Assembly (NCBI GenBank): GCA_027577415.1
Contig: JANBQS010000006.1
Coordinates: forward strand, 21,605 to 85,604
Reading direction: 5' to 3'
DNA length: 64,000 nucleotides
DNA from: Coemansia sp. RSA 922
Lineage: Eukaryota > Kickxellomycota > Kickxellomycetes > Kickxellales > Kickxellaceae
Part shown: piece after piece, positions 51,616 through 60,444 of the stretch
Layout: every line of letters starts with the position of its first letter
How positions within the stretch are numbered: position 1 is the stretch's first letter
The notes under the pieces: model-generated
The model's database searches: none
Told to the model about the DNA's origin: nothing
Seen by the model: the letters and a program-made list of their open reading frames with translations, nothing else
Program-made: the position numbers and the translations under genes

Positions 51616-52668
51616 TTAGGGCCATCCGCAATAGATGTGGCCATCGGTGCCCTTGCAGCTAGCGCCTACGCCACACGAGTATACGGGACTCCATACTCCT
51701 CCATTGCAGATCTGGTAGCCTTTGCCCGAGCACTGCATTAGACCACTCGTACACTCGCCAGTATTGCCACTGGCGGAAGAGTCGGCCGAGGACGGGGATG
51801 CAGAAGCGACATTCGAAGCAGAAGAGGCGGGAGCTGACGAGGCGACGCTCTCTTGAGGCTTGTGTGGAACGCCTGGAGTAGCTGAGGAAGCAGGCGGCGT
51901 TCTGGACGGAGGGGCGCTGCTGGCTGGAGGCGCACTGTTACCACTTCCGCCATTGCCGCCGCCGGTGGTAGAACCACTGGGAGACACAGTGATGTTCTTG
52001 GCGTTAGTATAGTGCTCCATGCCGGTCTCGTAGTTGAGGTTGAACTCGGGGATGGTCGGATATCCCTGATAGTTAGCGATGACCATCTGAGGACCAGTGT
52101 ACGACTTGGACGATCCGCCCTTGATAGCAACGTCGGCACAGTTCATGTAGAACTCGCGGTTGCCCGAGGCATTGACCCACGACCAGGCAAAGACGGCCTT
52201 GTCGCTCGATGGCAGATCGGCTGGCAAGTTGAAGGTGTAGCTTGAAACGCTCACTGCGTTGGTGAGGGAGGCAGGCTTGGATCCCACGAAGCAGTAGCGG
52301 AGCTCGCGATGGATGACAGCAAATGTCTTGCCGCCGTCATACGACATGGAAAACTCGCAATTGCCGCCAGAGTGGCTTACGGCATTCGGGTTAAACTTGA
52401 TAGTCACCGACTGACCGGCAGTCCAAGTGGCCGAGGGCGTCGCGTATGGCGTCGTGAACCGACACAGTGGCTGCGAGTAGCCCAGCTGCACAGAGCTGAT
52501 AGGCGAATTGATGTCGCCGTTAGCTGTCTGCCCAGCTGGAACGGCAGGGCATTGCAGGCCGACAGGCGAGTAGCGAGGGCAAGGATAGATGATGGAGTTG
52601 TGAGCCGAAGCCAAGCCAGCGAGCGTCGCGACGCAAGCAGCAGCAGAGAAGGAGATAGTCGATTTCAT
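51616..52668 (-). CDS. AA11-type LPMO with CBM19-like domain (LPMO E)
   Basis: 350 residues from ATG 52668 (MKSTISFS). Signal peptide ends LASA|H, mature His = His23. Second His in SHSGGNCEFS; Tyr in NREFYMNCAD. The linker is Ser/Pro/Ala-rich. C-terminal CBM19-like module: CTSGLMQC, YQICNGGVW, CGVGASC, IYCGWP. Nearest relative of LPMO D (identical 123-bp tract, same SSVQLG insertion after the N-terminal motif). An apparent upstream in-frame start at 52701 is not ATG and is rejected. Confidence 0.9.
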   Translation of the reverse strand: MKSTISFSAAACVATLAGLASAHNSIIYPCPRYSPVGLQCPAVPAGQTANGDINSPISSVQLGYSQPLCRFTTPYATPSATWTAGQSVTIKFNPNAVSHSGGNCEFSMSYDGGKTFAVIHRELRYCFVGSKPASLTNAVSVSSYTFNLPADLPSSDKAVFAWSWVNASGNREFYMNCADVAIKGGSSKSYTGPQMVIANYQGYPTIPEFNLNYETGMEHYTNAKNITVSPSGSTTGGGNGGSGNSAPPASSAPPSRTPPASSATPGVPHKPQESVASSAPASSASNVASASPSSADSSASGNTGECTSGLMQCSGKGYQICNGGVWSPVYSCGVGASCKGTDGHIYCGWP

Positions 52669-53494
52669 GATTTTCAGCACGACCAGCGTACAGATTGGCA
52701 AGTGTTATAGAAAGATATAGAGAGTAGCTCGTAGGTAGAGTCAGAACGAGCAAAAAAAAGACGATGAGGAGGAAGAGGAGCGATGGGAGGATGGCATCTT
52801 CTCGCCCATGTTTTATATCCAGAGCAAGGGAGCTGTTTTTTCTCTGTCACGTAAGCCTGTTGTGTACTATGAGTGCAAGCGAAAGGGCGTGGGCACAGTC
52901 AACAGAATTTAACTTGGTCCGATATCCGCGAAAGCACGCGAGGGATTGGCTAAAAGACCCTGATCACTGGTATCCACTGTGCCATCGTTGGTCTGGACAG
53001 CCCTCTTCACTGTGACAAAGACTGGCAAGCTCCGCCAACCAACTTTGAGCATTTTGAAGAAAGTTGCGCATCTCTTTCATGGACTTCAACGTATTGGCTT
53101 ATTCGGTGTTACACACGCTGCCTCTTGCCAAGGCCGCAGCCAAAACATGCCGCCGATTGGGTCTGGGCCAAATAGTGGCTGCGTGCGAGCCAATTGCCTA
53201 GCATTAATTATCTTATATGTAAAGTAGCCAACTAGCTATCCAAAATTTCTTGGCGCGGGCACTGTGCCGTTATGTGGGCTATGAGGAATGTTGTCAGCGA
53301 CACGCGCCTTCTCTTGGTACATTTTTATACTTCTAGTGAACTACCGGCAGCCCATCAGGCACAACTTTGGAAAAAAAGCTCGATAATAGAACAGCCACAC
53401 AACTTCAATTAATGTGAATATAAATAAATAGAGCTGGTGATATTATTGTAAAAATACAACTGACAGCAAGAATAAAATCAAGAAAAATTGTCTA
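52669..53494. other. Intergenic with LPMO E promoter
   Basis: No gene. A TATA-like ttttatatc (plus strand, about 52811) lies 145 bp upstream of the LPMO E start on the minus strand. The shared decamer follows at 52847. Confidence 0.5.
52847..52856 (-). promoter_or_regulatory. Shared upstream element TCACGTAAGC (LPMO E)
   Basis: Exact copy of the decamer at 48061, here 179 bp upstream of the LPMO E start and about 30 bp beyond the TATA-like element, with similar flanks (a tgttgtg motif and gaaagg further out). Confidence 0.45.
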
Positions 53495-54901
53495 CTAATT
53501 GCCAGATCCAGGCATACTAATCTCGAACTTGGCATAATAGTTGGGATCAACCGAGCTCGACGAGTCGATACTCGGCACAGGAATACCGGTCGGGCGCTGG
53601 CAGACGAGACCAGGCTCATTGCTATTGACCACAGGTGCAGGCGTAGTCGTTGGCGTGATAGTAGGCGATGACGATGATGAAGTTGGCAACGATGAGCTTT
53701 CAGAGGTCGACGAGGATGTAGGCGTAGGCGAGGACGATGGTCCCTCCTGCGATGACGGCACAGACGGCGCAGACGGCGCAGACGGTGCAGACGGCGCAGA
53801 CGGTGCAGACGGGCTTTCAGAGGTGGACGTGCTGGTGCTAGTACTCGTGCTGGTGGGAGAGCTGTCCTCAGGCTCGCACTGCTCACCAAGGTCATCCGAA
53901 TCTTCAGACGATACTGAAGAGTCCGATTCGTCTGTATCACACTGCTCGCCTAGATCATCAGAGCTGTCCGAGCTGTCATTAGTGGGCTTCGGCTCACTCT
54001 CACTATCAGTGTCACACTTGTCATCGTCCTCACTATTATCTTCAGCTGAACTTCCAGCATCGCCCTCTTGTTGATTAATGCTATTATCCTCCTCATCGGA
54101 AACCTCTGGATCGCACTTGTCCTCTACAGCAGCGCGTGGAACAAGTACCCTACCACCAGGGTTGCTTCCCTCGCCATTATTTGGCGGAGTAACACTGTTG
54201 TCAGCTGGCTTGGTTCCGCTGGGTGAAATCGTAATACGCTTGGCGTTCTTATAAAGCTCCATGCCAGACTCATAGTTACCCTTAAACTCTTCAATTAGTG
54301 GGCTATCGCCGTAATTGGCAATAACCATCTCAGTTCCAGTATATGACTTTGACGTGCTACCCGTGATAGCAATGTCAGCACAGTTCATATAAAACTCACG
54401 ATTGCCTGAAGCATTTACCCACGACCACGCAAAGATGGCCTTGTCACTCGATGGCAGATCACTAGGCAAATTGAAGGTGTAGCTGTTGACCGACACTGTG
54501 TTTGTTGTTCCGGATGGTTGCTTACCAACAAAGCAATACTGCAACTCGCGATGGATGACGGCAAATGTTTTGCCGCTATCATAAGAAATTGAAAACTCAC
54601 AGTGGCCACCAGAGTGGGAGACACCGCTCGGGTTGAACTTGACTGTCACTGACTGACCAGCAGTCCAAGTGGCAGCAGCAGTGGGCCAAGGGGTCTTATA
54701 CTTGCACAGCGGCTGGGCTATTCCGCCATGTGTACCAATTGGCGCATTAGCATTGCTGTCGTAGGATGTTACTCCACTGGGAAGCTTCGGACAGCTAGTT
54801 CCAGCAGCCGAGTAGCGTGGGCATGGCGAGATGATAGACATGTGTCCGCTAGCTACATGTGCTAGGCCCAGTAGTAGTGCGCTAAACGCAAGTGATTTCA
54901 T
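53495..54901 (-). CDS. AA11-type LPMO with long acidic Ser-rich tail (LPMO F)
   Basis: 468 residues from ATG 54901 (MKSLAFSALL). Signal peptide ends VASG|H, mature His = His20. Second His in SHSGGHCEFS; Tyr in NREFYMNCAD. There is no CBM. After residue ~225 comes a ~240-residue tail rich in Asp, Glu and Ser with two DDLGEQC units, then a Ser/Thr stretch, SAP tandem repeats and a Ser/Pro-rich segment ending with VCQRPTGIPVP and SMPGSGN. The acidic tail is unusual for the family; it could bind metal ions or a charged polymer such as chitosan, which is inference. Same strand as LPMO E, 0.8 kb upstream of it. Confidence 0.88.
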   Translation of the reverse strand: MKSLAFSALLLGLAHVASGHMSIISPCPRYSAAGTSCPKLPSGVTSYDSNANAPIGTHGGIAQPLCKYKTPWPTAAATWTAGQSVTVKFNPSGVSHSGGHCEFSISYDSGKTFAVIHRELQYCFVGKQPSGTTNTVSVNSYTFNLPSDLPSSDKAIFAWSWVNASGNREFYMNCADIAITGSTSKSYTGTEMVIANYGDSPLIEEFKGNYESGMELYKNAKRITISPSGTKPADNSVTPPNNGEGSNPGGRVLVPRAAVEDKCDPEVSDEEDNSINQQEGDAGSSAEDNSEDDDKCDTDSESEPKPTNDSSDSSDDLGEQCDTDESDSSVSSEDSDDLGEQCEPEDSSPTSTSTSTSTSTSESPSAPSAPSAPSAPSAPSVPSSQEGPSSSPTPTSSSTSESSSLPTSSSSSPTITPTTTPAPVVNSNEPGLVCQRPTGIPVPSIDSSSSVDPNYYAKFEISMPGSGN

Positions 54902-56064
54902 AATGTGTGTATACCTTACCAATAGGTGATTTAGAGGCTCTCAGAACCGCTGTCAAGCCTGTGTGTGTGCAACAAAATAAAAAAAATGAAATATAGAACT
55001 GAAAAAAGTAATAAAACAAGAGTAGACCCGCTCTGCCGTTAAAATAAATTAGAACTCTAGGTGGATGATGAATAAAGGTGAAGAAAAAAAAAAGAGGGAG
55101 AGAATAAAAGAAGGCGTCTAGAAGAGGAAACAAACAAGGCTCGAGAACAGCTTGATGCCTCGTAAGACGATCCTTTTCGACCCTTTGTCTTCTTTGAGGG
55201 ATCTCTCTTGCTGAAATAGACAAAGAACCAAAAAAGAATGCTGAAAGCAGACAGCTGCTCCTTTGACTGTCTTTTAAACTCATCTCTGACTTGGCCCTCT
55301 TTATGACCTTTGAAGACATATAAAAAGCACTTTAAAAGAAATAACATGTAGCCATTGACCGTCCTTTAAACACCTCCAACCTTTGTGGGCTACACGTGCT
55401 GGGAGACGAGCAAAAAGGGATGTGGTCTGGCAGGCTGAAATTTCTAAAAAAAGTATTGTGCGTATCAAAAATAGAATATGTACTGAGCCAATTCATCCCT
55501 TCGGGTGCTTCAAACACACGTTGCATAAAAGAAGCAAGCTGTTCAATTGTAAAAAAGCATCCTCTTTCTCGAGTGCTTTATTTTCTTTAAAGGACCAAAG
55601 CACACGTGGGCGCATTTTGCAGACAAAAGGGGTGTCTATTGAAAATGATGCGCAATGCATAAAATGGCTCACCTTCAAGCCTAATTGCTGACATGTACAT
55701 GTGTATGGCCTAATCAGGTCTCAAACCTGATATGGCTAGTATTAGCACTGTCTGTCTGACATGAGCATTGTCTTTTACCCATCAATTTAGTCCCTTGTGA
55801 TCGGCCTCCGTTATTATACCCGAGTATTACACACATGAGCTCTGCATGGCATATTTAATCGACGGCAGCGGGGGGCCTGCTGCACAACCGCGGTAATATC
55901 TCATCAACTGGAGTGGTATGAACCAACTATCAGCACAACATAAATAGAGCCAACCACCTTTTCCTCCCCGGCAGAATGAACGTTTTTAGCCGTCGCCATA
56001 GTCTTATTCCTCATCGTCTTCATTCACTTATTTTTTTTTTGCTAATTCCTTTATTTTTGTTCTG
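54902..56064. other. Intergenic between divergent LPMO F and G
   Basis: About 1.15 kb holding the promoters of LPMO F (minus) and G (plus). Several short frames on both strands have no recognisable content. Confidence 0.5.
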
Positions 56065-56811
56065 ATGATGCGCTCAACGTTCTACCGGTTTACAGCCTTG
56101 ATGGTAATGGCGACCAGCGTATGGACGCATATGAGTATGATAAGCCCATGTCCTCGCTACAACTCTCTGGGCGTTGGTTGTCCGGCACTTCCACCAGGCC
56201 AATCCATCGACTATAACGAGAGCTCGCCGATAGCTTCAGGAGGCGTAGCTCTCCAGCCCTTTTGCAAATACGCCACTCCCTGGCCCACTCCTGCGGCGCG
56301 GTGGACTGCTGGCCAGTCTATCACAGTAGACTTTGCAGAATATGGCAGCGAGCATGACGGCGGTATGTGCGAATGGTCTCTCTCTTACGATAACGGCACA
56401 TCATTTGTGGTCATTAACCGTGTTCTTGGCCGTTGCTTCTTTGACGCTCAAAACAACCACGTGTTTAACTATACGTTTACGTTGCCGGCCAATGTTCCTG
56501 GCAGTGACAGCGCCATATTCGCTTGGTCGTGGGTCAATGCAATGGGCAATCGCGAGTTTTACATGAATTGCGCTGATGTTGTTATTGACGGCACTTCAGA
56601 GTCGTTCTCTGGCCCGCAGATGACTGTCCTCAATTACCCAGGCTACCCGAGTGTGCCAGAATTCATGGGAAACTACTCTACAGGTCTGGAGTACTATAAT
56701 AATGCACCCACTATCACTGTCTACGCCAAAGCCAACCAAACCACCACTTCGACTACAACGTCCATGTCTGCCGATCCGCCACAAAGCAGCCCTCCGTCCA
56801 CTATGACCTAG
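56065..56811 (+). CDS. AA11-type LPMO, single-domain (LPMO G)
   Basis: 248 residues, the shortest of the seven. Signal peptide ends SVWT|H, mature His = His22 (His21 if the second ATG is used). The second His motif is altered, EHDGGMCEWS rather than HGGGHCEFS, but its His and Gly-Gly remain. Tyr in NREFYMNCAD. It ends in a short Thr/Ser/Pro tail and has no CBM, so it lacks its own chitin anchor. Several N-x-S/T sites are present. Opposite strand to LPMO C-F, closing the cluster. Confidence 0.88.
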   Translation: MMRSTFYRFTALMVMATSVWTHMSMISPCPRYNSLGVGCPALPPGQSIDYNESSPIASGGVALQPFCKYATPWPTPAARWTAGQSITVDFAEYGSEHDGGMCEWSLSYDNGTSFVVINRVLGRCFFDAQNNHVFNYTFTLPANVPGSDSAIFAWSWVNAMGNREFYMNCADVVIDGTSESFSGPQMTVLNYPGYPSVPEFMGNYSTGLEYYNNAPTITVYAKANQTTTSTTTSMSADPPQSSPPSTMT

Positions 56812-57395
56812 TCGTTCTTATTCGTTTTTTATTACTTTAGCGCATCTCAACATATTAGTAAGCCTCCTTTCTCTTTTTTACATGCAGTCATACTCACGGC
56901 TCTATTGCACAATGGGCGGATCTGCAGCTCTGGTACAAAGTATGTGCCATGCAGAGAGCACAAGACCCACTCTGGTCGGACAAAAGCCGAACCAGGTCAC
57001 ACCCATTCGCAACAGAGTCCTAAACAGCCTCAAGGCAAAAACGAGAAAGCACGAGTATGTTTACTTTTCTCACGCCAAGATAATAGCGAGATCAAGGATA
57101 CTTGGCCACAGGCAGCTCGAGTATTCGAGAAGAAAAAAGGGGAGGGGCTTGGTGCATCTCCTGCATCGTAGCTTCTTTTCAGAACAGCTCGAAACGGACC
57201 ACAATCTGAGCATTGTCTCTGAGCGAGAAACTATGGCTTGTGCGATTGTCAGCTACGATTGTCTACTATCCACGAAACTTCCCGTTCGCCGCCTTTTTGA
57301 AAGCAGACGAAATAGCTACTCTTCTCTTCCCTTTTCTTCTCTTTTCTACAGTTCTTATAATAGTTTTTTCACCTTTACATTTTTTTTATTATCCA
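56812..57395. other. Intergenic upstream of the second FAD gene
   Basis: An open frame runs into the downstream gene from 57213, but its upstream part has no family similarity and includes T-rich leader sequence. No separate gene seen. Confidence 0.5.
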
Positions 57396-58634
57396 ATGGC
57401 CGATAAGAGTCGCGATATTAGCATCGTTGTGGTTGGTGGGTCTTACGCAGGCGCTGCTGCTGCTAAGAAGCTATCCGACCTGAGCAAGAAGGGCTACACC
57501 GGGCTAAAAGTAACGCTAGTTGACGAAAAGTCACACTACTTCCACGCTATTGGCTTCCCAAAGTCACTTGTCGACGCAAAGTATGCAGCAAAGTCGTTTT
57601 TGCCATTTAGCGCGTTCTTTGAGACCGGTTCCCAGCACCAGTTCATCAACAGCCGGCTCAAGTCGATCACCGACGCTCATCACTTGGAGCTGGAGAACGG
57701 ACAGCAGCTATACTACGACTACCTGGTGCTAGCAACCGGCGGCAAGGCACCAGGACCTATCAACGTCAGCGCTACGAGCAAAGACGAGGGCTTGGCGGAA
57801 ATTGAGCAGCTTCGCGCGGGACTGCAGGACGCCAACTCGGTGCTTGTGATTGGCGGTGGAGCAGTAGGCGTTGAGGTAGCGGGATTTGTGGCGGCTACTT
57901 TCCCCCAAAAGAAAGTAACCCTAGTACACAGCGGTAAGCGCCTTATGCCGACGAACTTCCGCGACGGCGTTAGCAATGGCGCTGTGGCCAAGCTGGGCCA
58001 GGTAGGCGTCGACGTTGTCCTCAACGAGCGTGTGGAGCTACCTAGTGACTTTGGCCACAATGCTCATGTTGGACATAAGGTGCTGCGTGGCACTTCGGGC
58101 ACAGAGTACCCGTCTGATGTGCAGATCCTGGCTGTCGGATTCAAGGTCAACTCGACCTTTTTGGAGCCGCTGGAGACCAAAACCGGCAGTCTCTTGCATA
58201 TCGAAGATGGACCTGGCTTTATTCGCGTGAGACCCACTCTTCAGCTCGATTCAGACTCGTTCCCAAACATTTTTGTTCCCGGCGACGCCAACGACTTGCC
58301 CATGACTGCAAAGTACGGATTCAAGGCTGAGATGCAAGGAGGAACTGCTGCCGCCAATATCAAGAAGCTAATTGATACTGGGTTTGACCAGATGTTTAAC
58401 GAATCTGAGGATACTGCTATTGCGAATGCTCCGCCATTGGGAAAATGGTCGGACATGGTCGATGCCATCTTGGTCCCAATTGGCCCCGAGCTCGGTGTTG
58501 TCCAAATGCTCAAGGTCGCGCTTGGAGGCTCGGGAATTGCCAACTTTATTGTGCGTCAGATAAAGTCCAAGGACTTCATGCTGTGGATGCGCAAGGGATA
58601 TTTTCCCTATAAGCAACAGACCAGCGGCCAGTAA
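57396..58634 (+). CDS. AIF-like FAD-dependent oxidoreductase, second copy (412 aa)
   Basis: The start at ATG 57396 (MADKSRDISIVVVGG) is chosen because the FAD motif VVVGGSYAG begins at residue 11, matching the paralogue at 18749. Further motifs: LATGGKAPG, VLVIGGGAVGVEVAG (NAD(P)H site, about residues 149-163) and NIFVPGDANDLP (about 291). A C-terminal segment with a WMRKGYFPYK end may associate with membranes. Paralogue of the gene at 18749, but clearly diverged. Convergent with the F-box-like gene at 58747 (112 bp between stops). Confidence 0.87.
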   Translation: MADKSRDISIVVVGGSYAGAAAAKKLSDLSKKGYTGLKVTLVDEKSHYFHAIGFPKSLVDAKYAAKSFLPFSAFFETGSQHQFINSRLKSITDAHHLELENGQQLYYDYLVLATGGKAPGPINVSATSKDEGLAEIEQLRAGLQDANSVLVIGGGAVGVEVAGFVAATFPQKKVTLVHSGKRLMPTNFRDGVSNGAVAKLGQVGVDVVLNERVELPSDFGHNAHVGHKVLRGTSGTEYPSDVQILAVGFKVNSTFLEPLETKTGSLLHIEDGPGFIRVRPTLQLDSDSFPNIFVPGDANDLPMTAKYGFKAEMQGGTAAANIKKLIDTGFDQMFNESEDTAIANAPPLGKWSDMVDAILVPIGPELGVVQMLKVALGGSGIANFIVRQIKSKDFMLWMRKGYFPYKQQTSGQ

Positions 58635-58746
58635 TGTCACTTATTAACTGCATGTCATTTGTTAAAAAATGGTTCTATACCTTATATTCATTTTTAGAAA
58701 AAATTCTATAAGACATCAGTACTCAAGTAGTCGAAGAGCTACTTTA

Positions 58747-60444
58747 TCATTCCCTAGACAGCAAGCGCCGCAGCTGTGGCGCATATTCCCTGAACATGTC
58801 CGAATTGAGTTCATCCTCTATCAGCCCAAAGAACTCACTGAGGTCACAAGGAGGGGGGACCACATGGCTCCAGTTTGGACATGCCAATGCCATCAACAAC
58901 ACACAGATTGCAGTGGTAATGTTTTCATAAAAAATTTCATCAATCTGCCAGCACCTGAACCGCTCACCCATTGGAGTATATGTCCTTAGCACGTAGTCGG
59001 GAAGACTACCCTGGGAGATTCCAGAGGGGGTGTTTACAAGAATCGGGCACAAAGTGCGCAGATCTGACAAAAGTGGAAGACATTTGACTACAGCAAGGAC
59101 ATTCCAAAGATTTAGAGGCATGCTCAGTAGCGACAAAACTTGAATACAAGCATGGTTTTCAAGTAGCGACAGAGCAGGTGTCAACTTGGAGATATCTGGA
59201 AGAGAAGTGATCCCTCGTACACAAGCGTTTCGACCAATGTTTAGCACAAATCTCATATAGTCATTACAACTGGCAAATGGACCTAGACTGGTAACGCCCA
59301 CTGAATCGATACTGACACACTGCAGCTGTGGATGGCTCGAGGGCGAAAAAACTTTGTTGTAGAAGAGCATTGAAGCTGTTGGACAATCCATAAACATCTC
59401 CAGGAAACGTAGTGAAGCAGCATTGCCTCTGAAAAGTGTGTCATCGCCAAATTGATATTGAAGTTTCAGGCTTAGAGATTGAAGGATAGGAAAGGGCAAA
59501 GCATCATCAAACATTGGTCTTTCTGACTTGCCAATACTTATACTCTCGGTCAGCTTTAGCTTGAGCACGTGTGGATACGTTACATAACTGCCATTGACAT
59601 TGAGAATAAGACTAGAGATATCCATGTTGCGCTCTGCCTCAATCACTATAGACTCCAAAGAAGAAGCGTTCAGTTGTGCCAACTGAATAAACTGTTGGCA
59701 ATTACCTCCCGAATAACAGTTAATGTGAACCAGGTCGCAAATTACGTCTAGCCACAGCTCCATGGGCACTACTGAATAAAAATAGACGTCGTATTCAATG
59801 TGCTTGACCAGTTGATAGAGTCGAGAGACCAAGTCTCCAAAATGAATACCGATGCTTTCGGGATCAGGGCCACGTATGTCAGGAAACACCTTGATTCTGC
59901 GTACTTTGGGAGCCATCCCCATTATTCTTTGGACAAAAGCATTGATGTTGGCCTCAGTTTCCAGTGGACTAGTTGCTCTGTTAGTATTAGTAGCATATAT
60001 AACCATGTTGAATCTAATAGCAAGAGCTGATGGAAATGCGCAGCCCTCATATGGCTCTTGCGACAACATCTCCAAAGCCTGTCCCGAGTTGACAGCCTGC
60101 TCATCTACATCAATAGTCAGCTCTTTAGCCAGATGGTGTAGACAATGTCCTAGATAGTTTGGTCGATGAATTTTTTCACTGGGACGACCTGGCATTGATT
60201 GCTGAGCAAGGGTTGCTTTAGTTGGTTCAACAACAATCGCTAGTTTAAACTGGCTCGAGTACAGTGGTAGAGCTACGTCGCGAAAATTGGAGCAAACCCA
60301 CAGCAGCGGTCTCAGTAGCTTGAAATACGGTTTAGTGTCGGGCTCTATGCCAGCATAGCGCAAGCGACTGCTGCCCACGACTTGGTCAACAATTAGTTGA
60401 ACAACATAAAGTGGAAGAGCTTGAAAAGGTGATAGGGCAGTCAT
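58747..60444 (-). CDS. F-box-like DDVLFRGN-family protein (565 aa)
   Basis: ATG 60444: FQALPLYVVQLIVDQVVG gives the F-box-like start, followed by VCSNFRDVALPLY. The signature reads YQFGDDTLFRGN near residue 331, then SLRFLEMFM; VFSPSSHPQL, LALACPNWSHV and a terminal YAPQLRRLLS match the 36110/38676 subgroup. Frame intact. Lies at the far side of the LPMO cluster from the 36-44 kb group, showing the family is dispersed rather than one tandem array. Confidence 0.75.
   Translation of the reverse strand: MTALSPFQALPLYVVQLIVDQVVGSSRLRYAGIEPDTKPYFKLLRPLLWVCSNFRDVALPLYSSQFKLAIVVEPTKATLAQQSMPGRPSEKIHRPNYLGHCLHHLAKELTIDVDEQAVNSGQALEMLSQEPYEGCAFPSALAIRFNMVIYATNTNRATSPLETEANINAFVQRIMGMAPKVRRIKVFPDIRGPDPESIGIHFGDLVSRLYQLVKHIEYDVYFYSVVPMELWLDVICDLVHINCYSGGNCQQFIQLAQLNASSLESIVIEAERNMDISSLILNVNGSYVTYPHVLKLKLTESISIGKSERPMFDDALPFPILQSLSLKLQYQFGDDTLFRGNAASLRFLEMFMDCPTASMLFYNKVFSPSSHPQLQCVSIDSVGVTSLGPFASCNDYMRFVLNIGRNACVRGITSLPDISKLTPALSLLENHACIQVLSLLSMPLNLWNVLAVVKCLPLLSDLRTLCPILVNTPSGISQGSLPDYVLRTYTPMGERFRCWQIDEIFYENITTAICVLLMALACPNWSHVVPPPCDLSEFFGLIEDELNSDMFREYAPQLRRLLSRE

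Noticed and set aside
57213..57395. N-terminal extension of the second FAD oxidoreductase
   Set aside because: The extension is T-rich leader sequence; the paralogue begins right before the FAD motif, matching ATG 57396.
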